Assembly: GCA_003155335.1 (NCBI GenBank)
Contig: PMCG01000286.1
Span: 1-8,046 of the forward strand
Source: Acidobacteriota bacterium
GTDB taxonomy: Bacteria; Acidobacteriota; Vicinamibacteria; Fen-336
Direction: 5' to 3'
Length of the DNA: 8,046 nucleotides
Shown: in pieces, positions 1 through 6,550 of the stretch
How the letters are laid out: the number at the start of each line of letters is the position of its first letter
Position numbering within the stretch: the first letter of the stretch is position 1
Notes under the pieces: model-generated
Database searches by the model: none
The model's input: only the letters and a program-made list of their open reading frames with translations
Told to the model about the DNA's origin: nothing
Translations under genes and position numbers: made by a program

Positions 1-308
1 TTCTCGACAAAGTCGAGGGCCCCGAGGCGCGTGGCCTTGACGGCCATCTCGAGCGTGGCCTGACCGCTCATCAAGATCACCGGGGTGCCCGGCGCCTGGG
101 CGCGCATGGCCTCCAGCAGCTCCAGGCCGTTCATCTCGGGCATGACGACGTCCGAGACGACCGCGTCCACCGGCGATTCCGCCAGGCGGGCGAGCGCCGC
201 GCGGGCCGAGGAATTCGTGACGGTCTCGTAACCCTCCAGCGCAAAGGCGCGCGCCAGCGAGGCGAGCGTGCCGGGGTCGTCGTCGATGATCAGGATCGTG
301 GGTTTCAT
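1..308 (-). CDS. Response regulator, receiver domain (partial, C-terminus outside window)
   Basis: This is the N-terminal receiver domain of a two-component response regulator; 102 full codons are visible before the gene runs off the left edge. The protein opens MKPTILIIDDDPGT, giving the acidic pocket at D9-D11. The expected phospho-acceptor is D53 in VVSDVVMPEMNG, the conserved Ser/Thr is S81 in LMSG, and the visible end (LGALDFVE, with the next codon beginning AA) fits the usual switch lysine. The AVKATRLGALDFVE wording is typical of NtrC-class regulators, so a sigma-54 AAA+ domain and a DNA-binding domain may follow outside the window. That is inferred from the family and not seen. The gene starts 21 bp after the histidine kinase gene; a GAGG lies 12 nt before the ATG, a rather long spacing. 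It is almost certainly the cognate partner of that kinase. Confidence 0.93.
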   Translation of the reverse strand, partial: MKPTILIIDDDPGTLASLARAFALEGYETVTNSSARAALARLAESPVDAVVSDVVMPEMNGLELLEAMRAQAPGTPVILMSGQATLEMAVKATRLGALDFVE

Positions 309-329
309 CGCTGCGTCTGGCCTCTTACT

Positions 330-2090
330 CTAATCGGATTGTCTGTCTGCCGCACGCGTGCCCGCAGGCGCAGGCGGCCGCGACGGCAAGATCAGCGTGA
401 AGGTGGTGCTGCGGCCAGCCTCGGTGCGCACCTCGATGCGCCCGCCGTGGTCTGCGACGATGCTCTGGGCGATGGACAGGCCCAGACCTGTGCCGCCCCT
501 CTTTGTCGTGAAGTAGGGCGTGAAGAGCCGCAGACGCTGCTCCTCCGGTATGCCCGGGCCACTGTCCTCGATGGCGACTGCGACGCCCGCGGCGGTGCTG
601 AGCGTGCGCACGCGCAGCATGCCGCCGTCGGGCATGGCCTCGAAGGCGTTCGCCACGAGGTTGCCGAGGGCGTGTGAGAGGAGATCGCGATCCGCGAGGA
701 TCGGCGGCAGGCCCGGCGCCAGCTCGGTCTCGATCGTGACCAGCCCGGCGCCAGGGCGGTGCAGCGCGAGCACCTGCTCGACCAGCAGCCCGATGTCGGT
801 CGGCGCGAAGCGCGGCTGGGGCAGGCGGGCGAAGCGACTGAACTCGTCGATGATCCCGCGCAGCAGCCGCAACTCGTCCAGGATCGTGTCGCACGATTCG
901 CGGAACAGACGGCCGAACTCGTCGTTGTCCAGGGCCTCGCCGCTGGCGTAGCGTGCAGCCCCGCGGTCGAAGACGCGGCGCAGCGTCTCGATGGAAACCT
1001 GGATGGGAAAGATGGGGTTCTTGAGCTCGTGCGCCAGTCGCCGTGCCATCTCGCGCCAAGCGGCAACGCGCTCGGCTTGAAGCAAACGCTCGCGCGATTC
1101 GAACAGCTCCGCGGTCATGCGGTTGAACTCGGCGGCCAGCTGCGCGACCTCGGCCGCGCCGGTGACAGGCATGGGATCGCCTCGCTCGCCGCGGGCGACT
1201 GCCGGCAGCGCTCGCGCCAGACGCTGCACAGGGCGGGCAATCCAGGCCGAGAACCAAAGTGCGGCCAGCGCGGCGGCGAGCACCGCTGCGGCTGTGGCCA
1301 GGGCGGACAGGCGCGTGAGCTCGCGCGTGACATCGTCCAGCTCCGTGGCAGGGATGGCCACGACGATCCAGAGACCGGCCTCGAGTGGCTCTGCGGCCCA
1401 ACGATACGTCAGCGCGTCCAAGGTCACCTGTCCGCGACGCGGGTCGAGCACGGGGCTGGACCAGGCTGCCAGCGGCGACTCAGAAGTGACGCGCCACTCC
1501 CCGTGACGCTCGTCGCGTAGACCCACAGCCATGCCGAGCGGTGTGGCCAGGGAGGCCAGAAAGTCCTCGTCGAGAAAGAACCCGCCACGCACCGTCAGGC
1601 GCTGATTGCGCCAGCGCGTGGCGTGCGACGCGGTCAGGGTCAGCCGCTCGCGGTAGGCGTAGCCCTCGCCGACCGCCTGCAGCCGCAGCGCGCCGTCGGT
1701 GGAGAAGACGAAGTCGTGGTCAGGCAGTCCGATGGCCGCAGGCCAGTGGTGCGAGGCCACAACTATGCCGGCTGGGTCGAGTATCTCGATGATCGGCAGA
1801 TCGTGGTGCAAGACCGAGGGGCTGGTGAGATCGGCCTCGTCTTCGACCTGCGCAGCCGGGATGTCGCGATCGCCCAGCGCAGACACGCGCGCCTGGGCCA
1901 CCAGGCGCAGCTCGTTCAGTCGCGTGCGCACCGCGGTCAGAGCCCCGCCCAGCCGCCGAGCCGCGGCCGACTCCTGGGAGCGCGCGACGCGCAGCGTGAG
2001 TGCCAGCGAAAGCGCCAGGATCGGCACCACGGCCACGATGACGAAGGCCACGAGAAGGTGCGCGCGCAGCGTCATTGGCGTGCGCGTCAT
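330..2090 (-). CDS. NtrY-like membrane sensor histidine kinase
   Basis: This 586-residue kinase should autophosphorylate on histidine in response to a periplasmic signal and pass phosphate to the adjacent response regulator. A first membrane helix lies at about residues 10-33 and a periplasmic sensor region at about 34-259, containing ILDPAGIVVASHH, which resembles a double Cache domain (tentative). A second helix (about 260-283) and a HAMP linker (about 283-335) follow. The catalytic core has the H-box RLAHELKNPIFPIQ with His354, the N-box NLVANAFEA with Asn481, the G1 box EDSGPGI near 508-514, and the G2 box GGTGLGLS near 532-539. No PAS domain is evident. The open frame extends upstream to 2363, but the ATG at 2090 is chosen because it overlaps the stop of the binding-protein gene as ATGA and sits just before the first helix. 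The nearest GGAG is about 17 nt upstream, so translation is probably coupled to the preceding gene. Confidence 0.93.
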   Translation of the reverse strand: MTRTPMTLRAHLLVAFVIVAVVPILALSLALTLRVARSQESAAARRLGGALTAVRTRLNELRLVAQARVSALGDRDIPAAQVEDEADLTSPSVLHHDLPIIEILDPAGIVVASHHWPAAIGLPDHDFVFSTDGALRLQAVGEGYAYRERLTLTASHATRWRNQRLTVRGGFFLDEDFLASLATPLGMAVGLRDERHGEWRVTSESPLAAWSSPVLDPRRGQVTLDALTYRWAAEPLEAGLWIVVAIPATELDDVTRELTRLSALATAAAVLAAALAALWFSAWIARPVQRLARALPAVARGERGDPMPVTGAAEVAQLAAEFNRMTAELFESRERLLQAERVAAWREMARRLAHELKNPIFPIQVSIETLRRVFDRGAARYASGEALDNDEFGRLFRESCDTILDELRLLRGIIDEFSRFARLPQPRFAPTDIGLLVEQVLALHRPGAGLVTIETELAPGLPPILADRDLLSHALGNLVANAFEAMPDGGMLRVRTLSTAAGVAVAIEDSGPGIPEEQRLRLFTPYFTTKRGGTGLGLSIAQSIVADHGGRIEVRTEAGRSTTFTLILPSRPPAPAGTRAADRQSD

Positions 2091-3490
2091 AGGGGCAGCC
2101 ACGTGTTCTCCAGGAGCAAGACACCAGTCGGTGTCACGTTGACGCCGAGCGGCGTCGGTCCGATCGCGGCCAATGGCGCGACAGCCAACGGGACCACGGC
2201 GCCGGTCGCCAGCAGGCTGCGCTCCTGCTCGTCGATGGTCGCCTGGTGCGGGCCGTGTGCGGCCTCGGCGGCGAAGACCGCCAGTTGCTGCGGCTTCAGC
2301 GTGCCTGCCAGGAGTGCCAGCTCGTGCAAGGCCAGCAGTGACTCGTTGACCTCCGGGCACCACAGCAACAGGCGCGCGTCGGCCGGCGTCGAGACGACCG
2401 CGTCCGGGTGCAGGACCGCGACGCTCACTCGGTATCCAAGAGCCACGAGGTGGGCCACGACGCGCTGGCTGGCGAGCGGATTGAGCGTGGAATCTACGGT
2501 CAGCAACAGCGGGGCGTCCGGAGTATTGGGCGCATCGAGACGAGCCGGTGAGTCGCAGCGTGCGCTCTCGTTCGGCAGCAGGCGGCAGGCGGTCTGGGCT
2601 TCGGGCATGAAGCGGCGAACAAGGACGTCGCGGTCGAAGCCGCGAGCGACACGCCGGCGTGCGGCCAGGGAGTGAAAGAGATCGCGTTCGGTGTCGAGCA
2701 GCAATAGCAGGCGCGCGACGCGCGCCGTCGCGCCGGATTCGCCGAGCGCGGCCTGGATCTTGCCTTGCTCGAGCGCCAGTCGCATGGCTGGGCGGTCCGC
2801 ATACCGCACCAGATCCACGCTATCGACAAAGGGGCGGCCGCGCACGTGGCGATCAAAGGCCAAGAGCGCGGCGCGCTCACCGCGCACGACATGGGCCAGT
2901 GAGAACGGGCCGCAACCCGCGCCGTCGGCGCTGGTGATCGCTGCCGCAGGCGACGCCAGTTCCGCCGGAGGTGTGGCCTGTTCCGCCGCAAAACGCAGCA
3001 GCACGCGATGGACGTCGGTGGCGGAAATCGCGGCGAGAACGTCGCTGGTGCCGCGGCGATAGGCATCGCCTCCCTCGAGACGTGCGGCCAGGAGTGCCGC
3101 TGCGGGCGAGCCGCTGCGCAGGAAACGCGAGAGCGAGCGCACCACGTCATCGGCGGTGACGGGAGTGTCTGCGTGGAAGCGCGCTGTCTCGGCGAGCTCA
3201 AGGGTCCACTCGCGGCCGCCTGCCGCAGAAGACCAGCGCTGTGCCAGCGAAGGGGCGATGGCGCCGGCGTCGTCGAGGGCCAGGAGCGTCTCGTGGCTGA
3301 GGCCCAGCAACAGGCGTGCGCCGCGATCGCGCGTGAAGCTCGGGCTCCCGTCGGTGTCGAGGTCGAGCACGCCGATGGCCAGCCGGCCGCCGTAGCGCGG
3401 ACCGAGCGCGCCGAGGCTGGCGAGCGCCAACGCGGACAAGACCGCCAACGGGAGTCCATCGAGCAGCCTGCGCTGGGCTCGGATCTTCAT
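2087..3490 (-). CDS. Family-5 extracytoplasmic solute-binding protein, possible sensor subunit
   Basis: This 467-residue protein resembles the SBP_bac_5 family (peptide/nickel/oligosaccharide-binding proteins). LLGLSHETLLALDDAGAIAPSLAQRW near residues 61-86 and WTLELAETARFHADTPVTADDVVRSL near 95-120 follow the usual family pattern. Later markers are CGPFSLAHVVRGE near 193-205, a DRPAMRLALEQGKIQAAL segment near 232-249, and ARGFDRDVLVRRFMPEA near 282-298. The N-terminus is basic, with a hydrophobic stretch at about 13-30 and no lipobox cysteine, so it is exported by a cleaved signal or membrane-anchored. It is somewhat shorter than typical members (about 500-550 residues), and the C-terminal third is weakly recognisable. 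The ATG at 3490 overlaps the previous gene's stop as ATGA, and the protein's own stop overlaps the kinase start in the same way. No permease or ATPase gene is nearby. A role as ligand-presenting partner of the kinase is inferred from this context; a conventional importer subunit with distant permeases is the alternative. Confidence 0.85.
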   Translation of the reverse strand: MKIRAQRRLLDGLPLAVLSALALASLGALGPRYGGRLAIGVLDLDTDGSPSFTRDRGARLLLGLSHETLLALDDAGAIAPSLAQRWSSAAGGREWTLELAETARFHADTPVTADDVVRSLSRFLRSGSPAAALLAARLEGGDAYRRGTSDVLAAISATDVHRVLLRFAAEQATPPAELASPAAAITSADGAGCGPFSLAHVVRGERAALLAFDRHVRGRPFVDSVDLVRYADRPAMRLALEQGKIQAALGESGATARVARLLLLLDTERDLFHSLAARRRVARGFDRDVLVRRFMPEAQTACRLLPNESARCDSPARLDAPNTPDAPLLLTVDSTLNPLASQRVVAHLVALGYRVSVAVLHPDAVVSTPADARLLLWCPEVNESLLALHELALLAGTLKPQQLAVFAAEAAHGPHQATIDEQERSLLATGAVVPLAVAPLAAIGPTPLGVNVTPTGVLLLENTWLPL

Positions 3491-4368
3491 GGCTCGCCGC
3501 GCTTGAGCTCGAGTAGGATCAGCCGGGTCGCGCCTGAGGCCGTCTCGCTGGCCACGGCCAGGCGCATGTGCGTGCCCACGCGTCGGCTGGCGAGCGCGTG
3601 GATCGAGTCGTCGGTCGGCAGCGTGGCCACCTCGCGCAGTGCCCCCTTGGTGCGCGTGAGGATCAGCAGGGCGTCCCCGGTGCCGGGCGGGTGGTCGGTG
3701 GAGGCCGCCACCCAGCCAGGCCAGAGCGCGGCCAGCGTCGGACCGACACGCGGGCGTTCGCTCTCCTCCCTGAGGGCCTTTGCGTTGGCCCACAACAGCC
3801 GCGCAGAGGTCGTGACCGCCCAACCCCGCTCGACCAGCTCGATCGCGAGGAACGGTCCGCTGCCCAGGTGCGGCACGTCGCCCTCGATCCAGTTCGTGCT
3901 CTCGCGGTAGCGCAGTGCCCGCGACGAGCCGGGCACAGGCGCTGCCTCGGCCTCTGCGCGCACGGCGAGCCGGTCGTCGCTCCAGACCACGAGCCAGGTG
4001 CGAGCGCTGCGGTTGGTGACGACCCACGCCGCGTCAGACTCAGGGTCCACGACGAACAAGCCAGCCGGCGCCCGCGCGGCCAGGAGCGGCGCCTCGAGTG
4101 GCAGGCGCGCCACGCTGGTCAGCTCAGGGACGTCGGTTCGCAGCAGCGTCACCGCGCTGGCCGAGAGCGCGAGCAGGCGCGTGTCGCTGACAAAGGCCAG
4201 TGCCAGCAGGGGCTCGGGCGGGACCGCGCGTGCCAGCGTTGCGGCAGCCACGCCGCTCGGCGTCGGCGCTGAGAGCGCGGAGTGTGCTCCGGCGAAGCTC
4301 GCAACCGCGGCGGCGCAGCAGATTGCCGTCTGCGCGAGAGAGAAGGATCGCTGCCCCAGCCGCAACAT
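3487..4368 (-). CDS. Exported hypothetical protein with propeller-like strands
   Basis: This 293-residue protein is not assigned to a named family. The first 34 residues look like a signal peptide: basic start, hydrophobic core around AQTAICCAAAVASFAGA, and a likely cleavage after ALSA. The mature part is built from alternating short hydrophobic strands such as LLALAFVSDTRLLALSAS, GLFVVDPESDAAWVVTN and HMRLAVASETASGATRLILLEL. This spacing resembles beta-propeller or FG-GAP-type repeats, although no repeat consensus is clear enough to assign a fold. It is the first gene of the operon, and its stop overlaps the ATG of the binding-protein gene by 4 bp. The ATG at 4368 gives an intact signal peptide; no strong ribosome-binding site is seen before it. 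The context suggests a periplasmic accessory to the binding protein and kinase, which is inference only. Confidence 0.8.
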   Translation of the reverse strand: MLRLGQRSFSLAQTAICCAAAVASFAGAHSALSAPTPSGVAAATLARAVPPEPLLALAFVSDTRLLALSASAVTLLRTDVPELTSVARLPLEAPLLAARAPAGLFVVDPESDAAWVVTNRSARTWLVVWSDDRLAVRAEAEAAPVPGSSRALRYRESTNWIEGDVPHLGSGPFLAIELVERGWAVTTSARLLWANAKALREESERPRVGPTLAALWPGWVAASTDHPPGTGDALLILTRTKGALREVATLPTDDSIHALASRRVGTHMRLAVASETASGATRLILLELKRGEP

Positions 4369-4462
4369 GCGGACAAGGATAGCCGGTCACGCGCTGGCGC
4401 GCACGATAGAGCAGCGGCGCAAGAAGCCGCGGCGGTTCGCGCTGATCAGGGACGCATACGGT

Positions 4463-4798
4463 TCAGGGACACCCGCTGGCGACGCGCTCGACCTGCTGGC
4501 TCAGCATCTGGAGCGAGGCCTGGCCTGTCGTCGTCTTGACCTTCTTGAACGCCTCGTCGAGCTTGGCCCGCGCCTCGTCGAGCGACGCCTTCACGACCTC
4601 GCAGTCAGTGGCGTTGCGGACGACCTTGTTCGACGCTTCCGTGGCGGCGCGCATCACTGCCATGTCGTTGACGGTGCCGTCGAACTGGGCCGCGAGGCCC
4701 GTTGGCTGAGGCTTCTCTTCGGCCTTTTTCTGACAGCCGCTGCTGCCCAGCGCGACCGACAGCACTGCCACGACCCACAACGCCGCATGTCGTCTCAC
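4463..4798 (-). CDS. Small helical lipoprotein of unknown function
   Basis: This 111-residue protein starts with GTG at 4798, supported by a strong ribosome-binding site (GGGGAGGAGA, 4803-4812 on the minus strand, about 4 nt before the start). The N-terminus MRRHAALWVVAVLSVALGSSGC is a lipoprotein signal with the acylated cysteine expected at C22. The Ser at -3 is less usual than Leu, so the lipobox is good but not perfect. A charged linker QKKAEEKPQPTG follows. The mature domain is mostly amphipathic helix, for example EVVKASLDEARAKLDEAFKKV. It contains just two further cysteines, C66 and C110, the latter next to the C-terminus, which could form a disulfide. No enzymatic motif is visible and I do not recognise the family. 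A gap of 94 bp separates it from the signalling operon downstream, so read-through into that operon is possible. Confidence 0.78.
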   Translation of the reverse strand: MRRHAALWVVAVLSVALGSSGCQKKAEEKPQPTGLAAQFDGTVNDMAVMRAATEASNKVVRNATDCEVVKASLDEARAKLDEAFKKVKTTTGQASLQMLSQQVERVASGCP

Positions 4799-4845
4799 TT
4801 GGTCTCCTCCCCGAACCTTGACTTGGCTCAGTCGCTCCAGGGTCT

Positions 4846-4874
4846 AGGATCGCGCTGCGTGCCGGCCCGGTCAA
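4846..4874 (-). promoter_or_regulatory. Candidate sigma-70-type promoter for the small lipoprotein gene
   Basis: Reading the minus strand, TTGACC (4874-4869) matches the -35 consensus at five of six positions. A 17-nt spacer leads to GATCCT (4851-4846), a weak -10 with three of six matches. The start codon at 4798 lies about 40 nt beyond a start site near 4840, leaving room for the strong ribosome-binding site. The spacing is ideal but the -10 is poor. The same promoter could also serve the four-gene signalling operon downstream, since no clear terminator was seen between them. Confidence 0.35.
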
Positions 4875-4891
4875 GGCGCACGTCGTCCGCG

Positions 4892-5452
4892 TCAGTGCGG
4901 GCGTGAATCCGGTGGCACCATGTTGTTGACGCGGTAGTAGACCACAAGCTGACCGTAGTGCTCGCCGGCGTGGACCACGTAGGCATAGGCGACCTCGGAG
5001 AGGCGCATGAGACGGTTGTCCCAGGGACACATCACTTCGCTGCTCAGCCCAGTGTCGCCTTTGGCCTTGATCGCCGCCGCCCCGTCCTCGATCGACCTCT
5101 TCAGGACTGCCACGATCTCGGCCTTCGTCTTGTACTGGTCGCGCTTGAAGTCCTCTTCCGCGCTCTTCTTGCCCAGCGCGGCGTTGGTGAATCCGTAGTT
5201 CCCGCCAGCTACATGCAGCAGTTGCTCTGCGAAAGAGCGCTGCGCCGGGTTCGGCTTGAAGTCGTACTTGTCGGCAGGGAAGTCCTCGGCCATGGCCACA
5301 AGCTTCCCGCCCTCGTAGTTCCAGGCTCCCAGCAACGCGTCCGATGCGCTCGAAGCCGGCTTGGGCGGCTTGGCGGCCTCTTGCGCGGCCAGCGGCGTCG
5401 CCAGGCACGCACCAAACAGAAACGCGACGGCGATACGCGTCATCTTCTTCAT
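4892..5452 (-). CDS. Secreted DinB-family protein
   Basis: This 186-residue protein has the DinB/YfiT-like four-helix fold signature, a family of putative metal-dependent enzymes. The likely metal ligands are H80 in FAEQLLHVAGGN, and H161 and H165 in VVHAGEHYGQLVVYYR, matching the usual His plus HxxxH layout. The C-terminal NNMVPPDSRPH tail is common in family members. Unlike cytosolic DinB thiol transferases it carries an export signal (MKKMTRIAVAFLFGACLATPLAAQ) with probable cleavage around residues 22-24. The LFGAC at 12-16 also leaves lipid modification possible. The ATG at 5452 is preferred over the GTG at 5458 because a GAGG lies 7 nt before it and it gives the standard MKK signal start. 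Substrate and partners are unknown. The neighbouring genes do not suggest a shared pathway. Confidence 0.88.
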   Translation of the reverse strand: MKKMTRIAVAFLFGACLATPLAAQEAAKPPKPASSASDALLGAWNYEGGKLVAMAEDFPADKYDFKPNPAQRSFAEQLLHVAGGNYGFTNAALGKKSAEEDFKRDQYKTKAEIVAVLKRSIEDGAAAIKAKGDTGLSSEVMCPWDNRLMRLSEVAYAYVVHAGEHYGQLVVYYRVNNMVPPDSRPH

Positions 5453-5537
5453 GCACACACCTCGTTGGTAAGCTCCGGATTCAGTCGGCGCATCTGCTTG
5501 TTATTCTCGCGCCTGAGAAGGATACGCCCCTCCATCC

Positions 5538-5564
5538 GTAGGCGGGTTTCAAACCCGCCCCTAC
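5538..5564. repeat. Imperfect palindrome, REP-like intergenic repeat
   Basis: The left arm GTAGGCGGGTTT (5538-5549) pairs with the right arm AAACCCGCCCCTAC (5551-5564) around a one-base centre. The only mismatch is two extra C residues in the right arm, which would make a 2-nt bulge. The GGCGGGTTTGAAACCCGCC core is, to my knowledge, a dispersed intergenic palindrome in many GC-rich genomes. It lies 18 bases past the stop of the transporter gene and about 86 bases before the DinB start. A hairpin here could stop or stabilise transcript ends, but no U-run follows, so it is not a standard intrinsic terminator. Confidence 0.7.
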
Positions 5565-5581
5565 GCCGGCAACACCACGAA

Positions 5582-6466
5582 TCAGCTTCGCTCCGTGAGA
5601 ACGACGCCGCCGATCACGAGCGCGGACCCGACGAAGAAGCGCATCCCCAGCGCCTCGTGCAGAACAAGATTCGCCACGATCGCGGTCATCGGCGGGATGG
5701 TGTAGAGAAAGACCCCGACCTTCTGTGACTCGCTCTTCTCAAGGGCGACGAAGTACAAGAGCGTCGCCAGGAAGGAGCATCCGATGCCCAGGAAGGCGAT
5801 CGCTGCCCAAGCCTCAAGCGAAAGCGCGCGGAGGGAAACTCCGCGGCGCTCGAGCTCCCAGTACCCGACCGGGAGCATGGTCACAGCCGCCAGCACCGTG
5901 ACCGCGGCGGTCATGATCGGCGCGCCGAGCCGATCTGCGGCGCTCTTGCCAAGCACCGTGAACACGCCCCACAGCACGATGCTCGTCAGCACCAACAGAT
6001 CGCCCCAGATGCGACCGCCGAGCTCGAACGAGCGCAGCTCCTCAAGGCCCATCACCGTGAGCACGCCGGCCAGCGCGATCAAGATCCCGACCGTCTTTCC
6101 GAACGTCAGCCGCTCACGCAGGAACAGCGCTCCCAGGACGGCGATCGTCACCGGGGCAGTGACGGCATAGAGCGAGCCGTTGGACGCGCTGGTGTACTGC
6201 AGGCCGACTGTCTGGAGTCCGTAGTGAAAGGTGCCGCCGCAGAGACTGAGCAGCACCAGGCGCGTGCCAAAGCCGTGCAGGGCAGACAGGGGATGTCGTC
6301 GGTGCGTCAGCGCCAGCCAGACCAGGAAGCACGCAGCCGAGACGATCAGGCGCAGCGCGACCACGGTGAGTGGCGGTGCGGATTCAAGCGCCTTCTTGGT
6401 GGCAACGAACGACACTGCCCACAGAGCGCAAGCGAGGAGGAGGGCGGAGTACGCTTTGATCGGCAC
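5582..6466 (-). CDS. EamA/DMT-family transporter
   Basis: This 294-residue inner-membrane protein belongs to the drug/metabolite transporter superfamily. It has about ten hydrophobic helices arranged as two EamA repeats, roughly residues 6-140 and 153-291. Family hallmarks are ALWAVSFVATKKALE in helix 1, ALRLIVSAACFL in helix 2, the QTVGLQYTSASNGSLYAVTAPVTIAVLGALFLRERLTFGKTVGILIALAGV segment (about 85-135), and the matching YFVALEKSESQKVGVFLYTIPPMTAIVANLVLHEAL segment (about 238-272) in the second half. Length is normal for the family. Members export amino acids, purines, drugs or other metabolites; substrate cannot be predicted. The start is a GTG at 6466 (VPIKAYSALL), without a convincing ribosome-binding site. 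It runs away from the OmpA-like gene, so the region to its right holds the promoter. Confidence 0.92.
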   Translation of the reverse strand: MPIKAYSALLLACALWAVSFVATKKALESAPPLTVVALRLIVSAACFLVWLALTHRRHPLSALHGFGTRLVLLSLCGGTFHYGLQTVGLQYTSASNGSLYAVTAPVTIAVLGALFLRERLTFGKTVGILIALAGVLTVMGLEELRSFELGGRIWGDLLVLTSIVLWGVFTVLGKSAADRLGAPIMTAAVTVLAAVTMLPVGYWELERRGVSLRALSLEAWAAIAFLGIGCSFLATLLYFVALEKSESQKVGVFLYTIPPMTAIVANLVLHEALGMRFFVGSALVIGGVVLTERS

Positions 6467-6474
6467 GGCTGGTC

Positions 6475-6480
6475 AGTGTA
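6475..6480 (-). promoter_or_regulatory. Possible -10 element for the transporter gene
   Basis: On the minus strand the hexamer TACACT (6480-6475) is a good match to a -10 box and ends 8 nt before the GTG start. No -35 hexamer lies at the normal distance (the bases there read GCGATG). If functional, transcription would begin at or next to the start codon, giving a leaderless message, which would explain the absent ribosome-binding site. Confidence 0.2.
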
Positions 6481-6550
6481 CACCCTCGCCGACGCGCCAT
6501 CGCGCGTGCCGTCGTGGCGCAGCAGCCCCCCGCCGATACGTGCGCGCGAG

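Noticed and set aside
1623..2675. Long open frame on the plus strand (350 residues) across the kinase and binding-protein genes
   Set aside because: It is antisense to two strongly supported genes and crosses their junction; its translation is Arg/Ser/Ala-rich without domains.
3008..3910. Plus-strand open frame of 300 residues opposite the binding-protein and exported-protein genes
   Set aside because: Antisense shadow with low-complexity Arg/Ala/Gly composition and no domain signature.
3491..4027. Upstream in-frame extension of the solute-binding protein gene (about 179 extra residues)
   Set aside because: The extra part is Arg/Gly/His-rich and out of frame with the 293-residue exported protein, which has a signal peptide and occupies the same bases. 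The ATGA overlap at 3487-3490 and the hydrophobic N-terminus fix the start at 3490.
4414..4430. GCGGC...GCCGC hairpin between the lipoprotein and exported-protein genes as an intrinsic terminator
   Set aside because: The stem is only 5 bp, there is no following U-run, and such inverted repeats are frequent by chance in GC-rich DNA.
4909..4926. TGGCACC sequence resembling a sigma-54 -24 element
   Set aside because: The -12 half (TTGC at the right spacing) is missing, and the site lies inside the DinB coding region on the wrong strand, even though an NtrC-like regulator is nearby.
4605..5456. Minus-strand frame of 283 residues spanning the DinB and lipoprotein genes
   Set aside because: It is a frame-shifted reading of two real genes; both have proper signal sequences and ribosome-binding sites in another frame.
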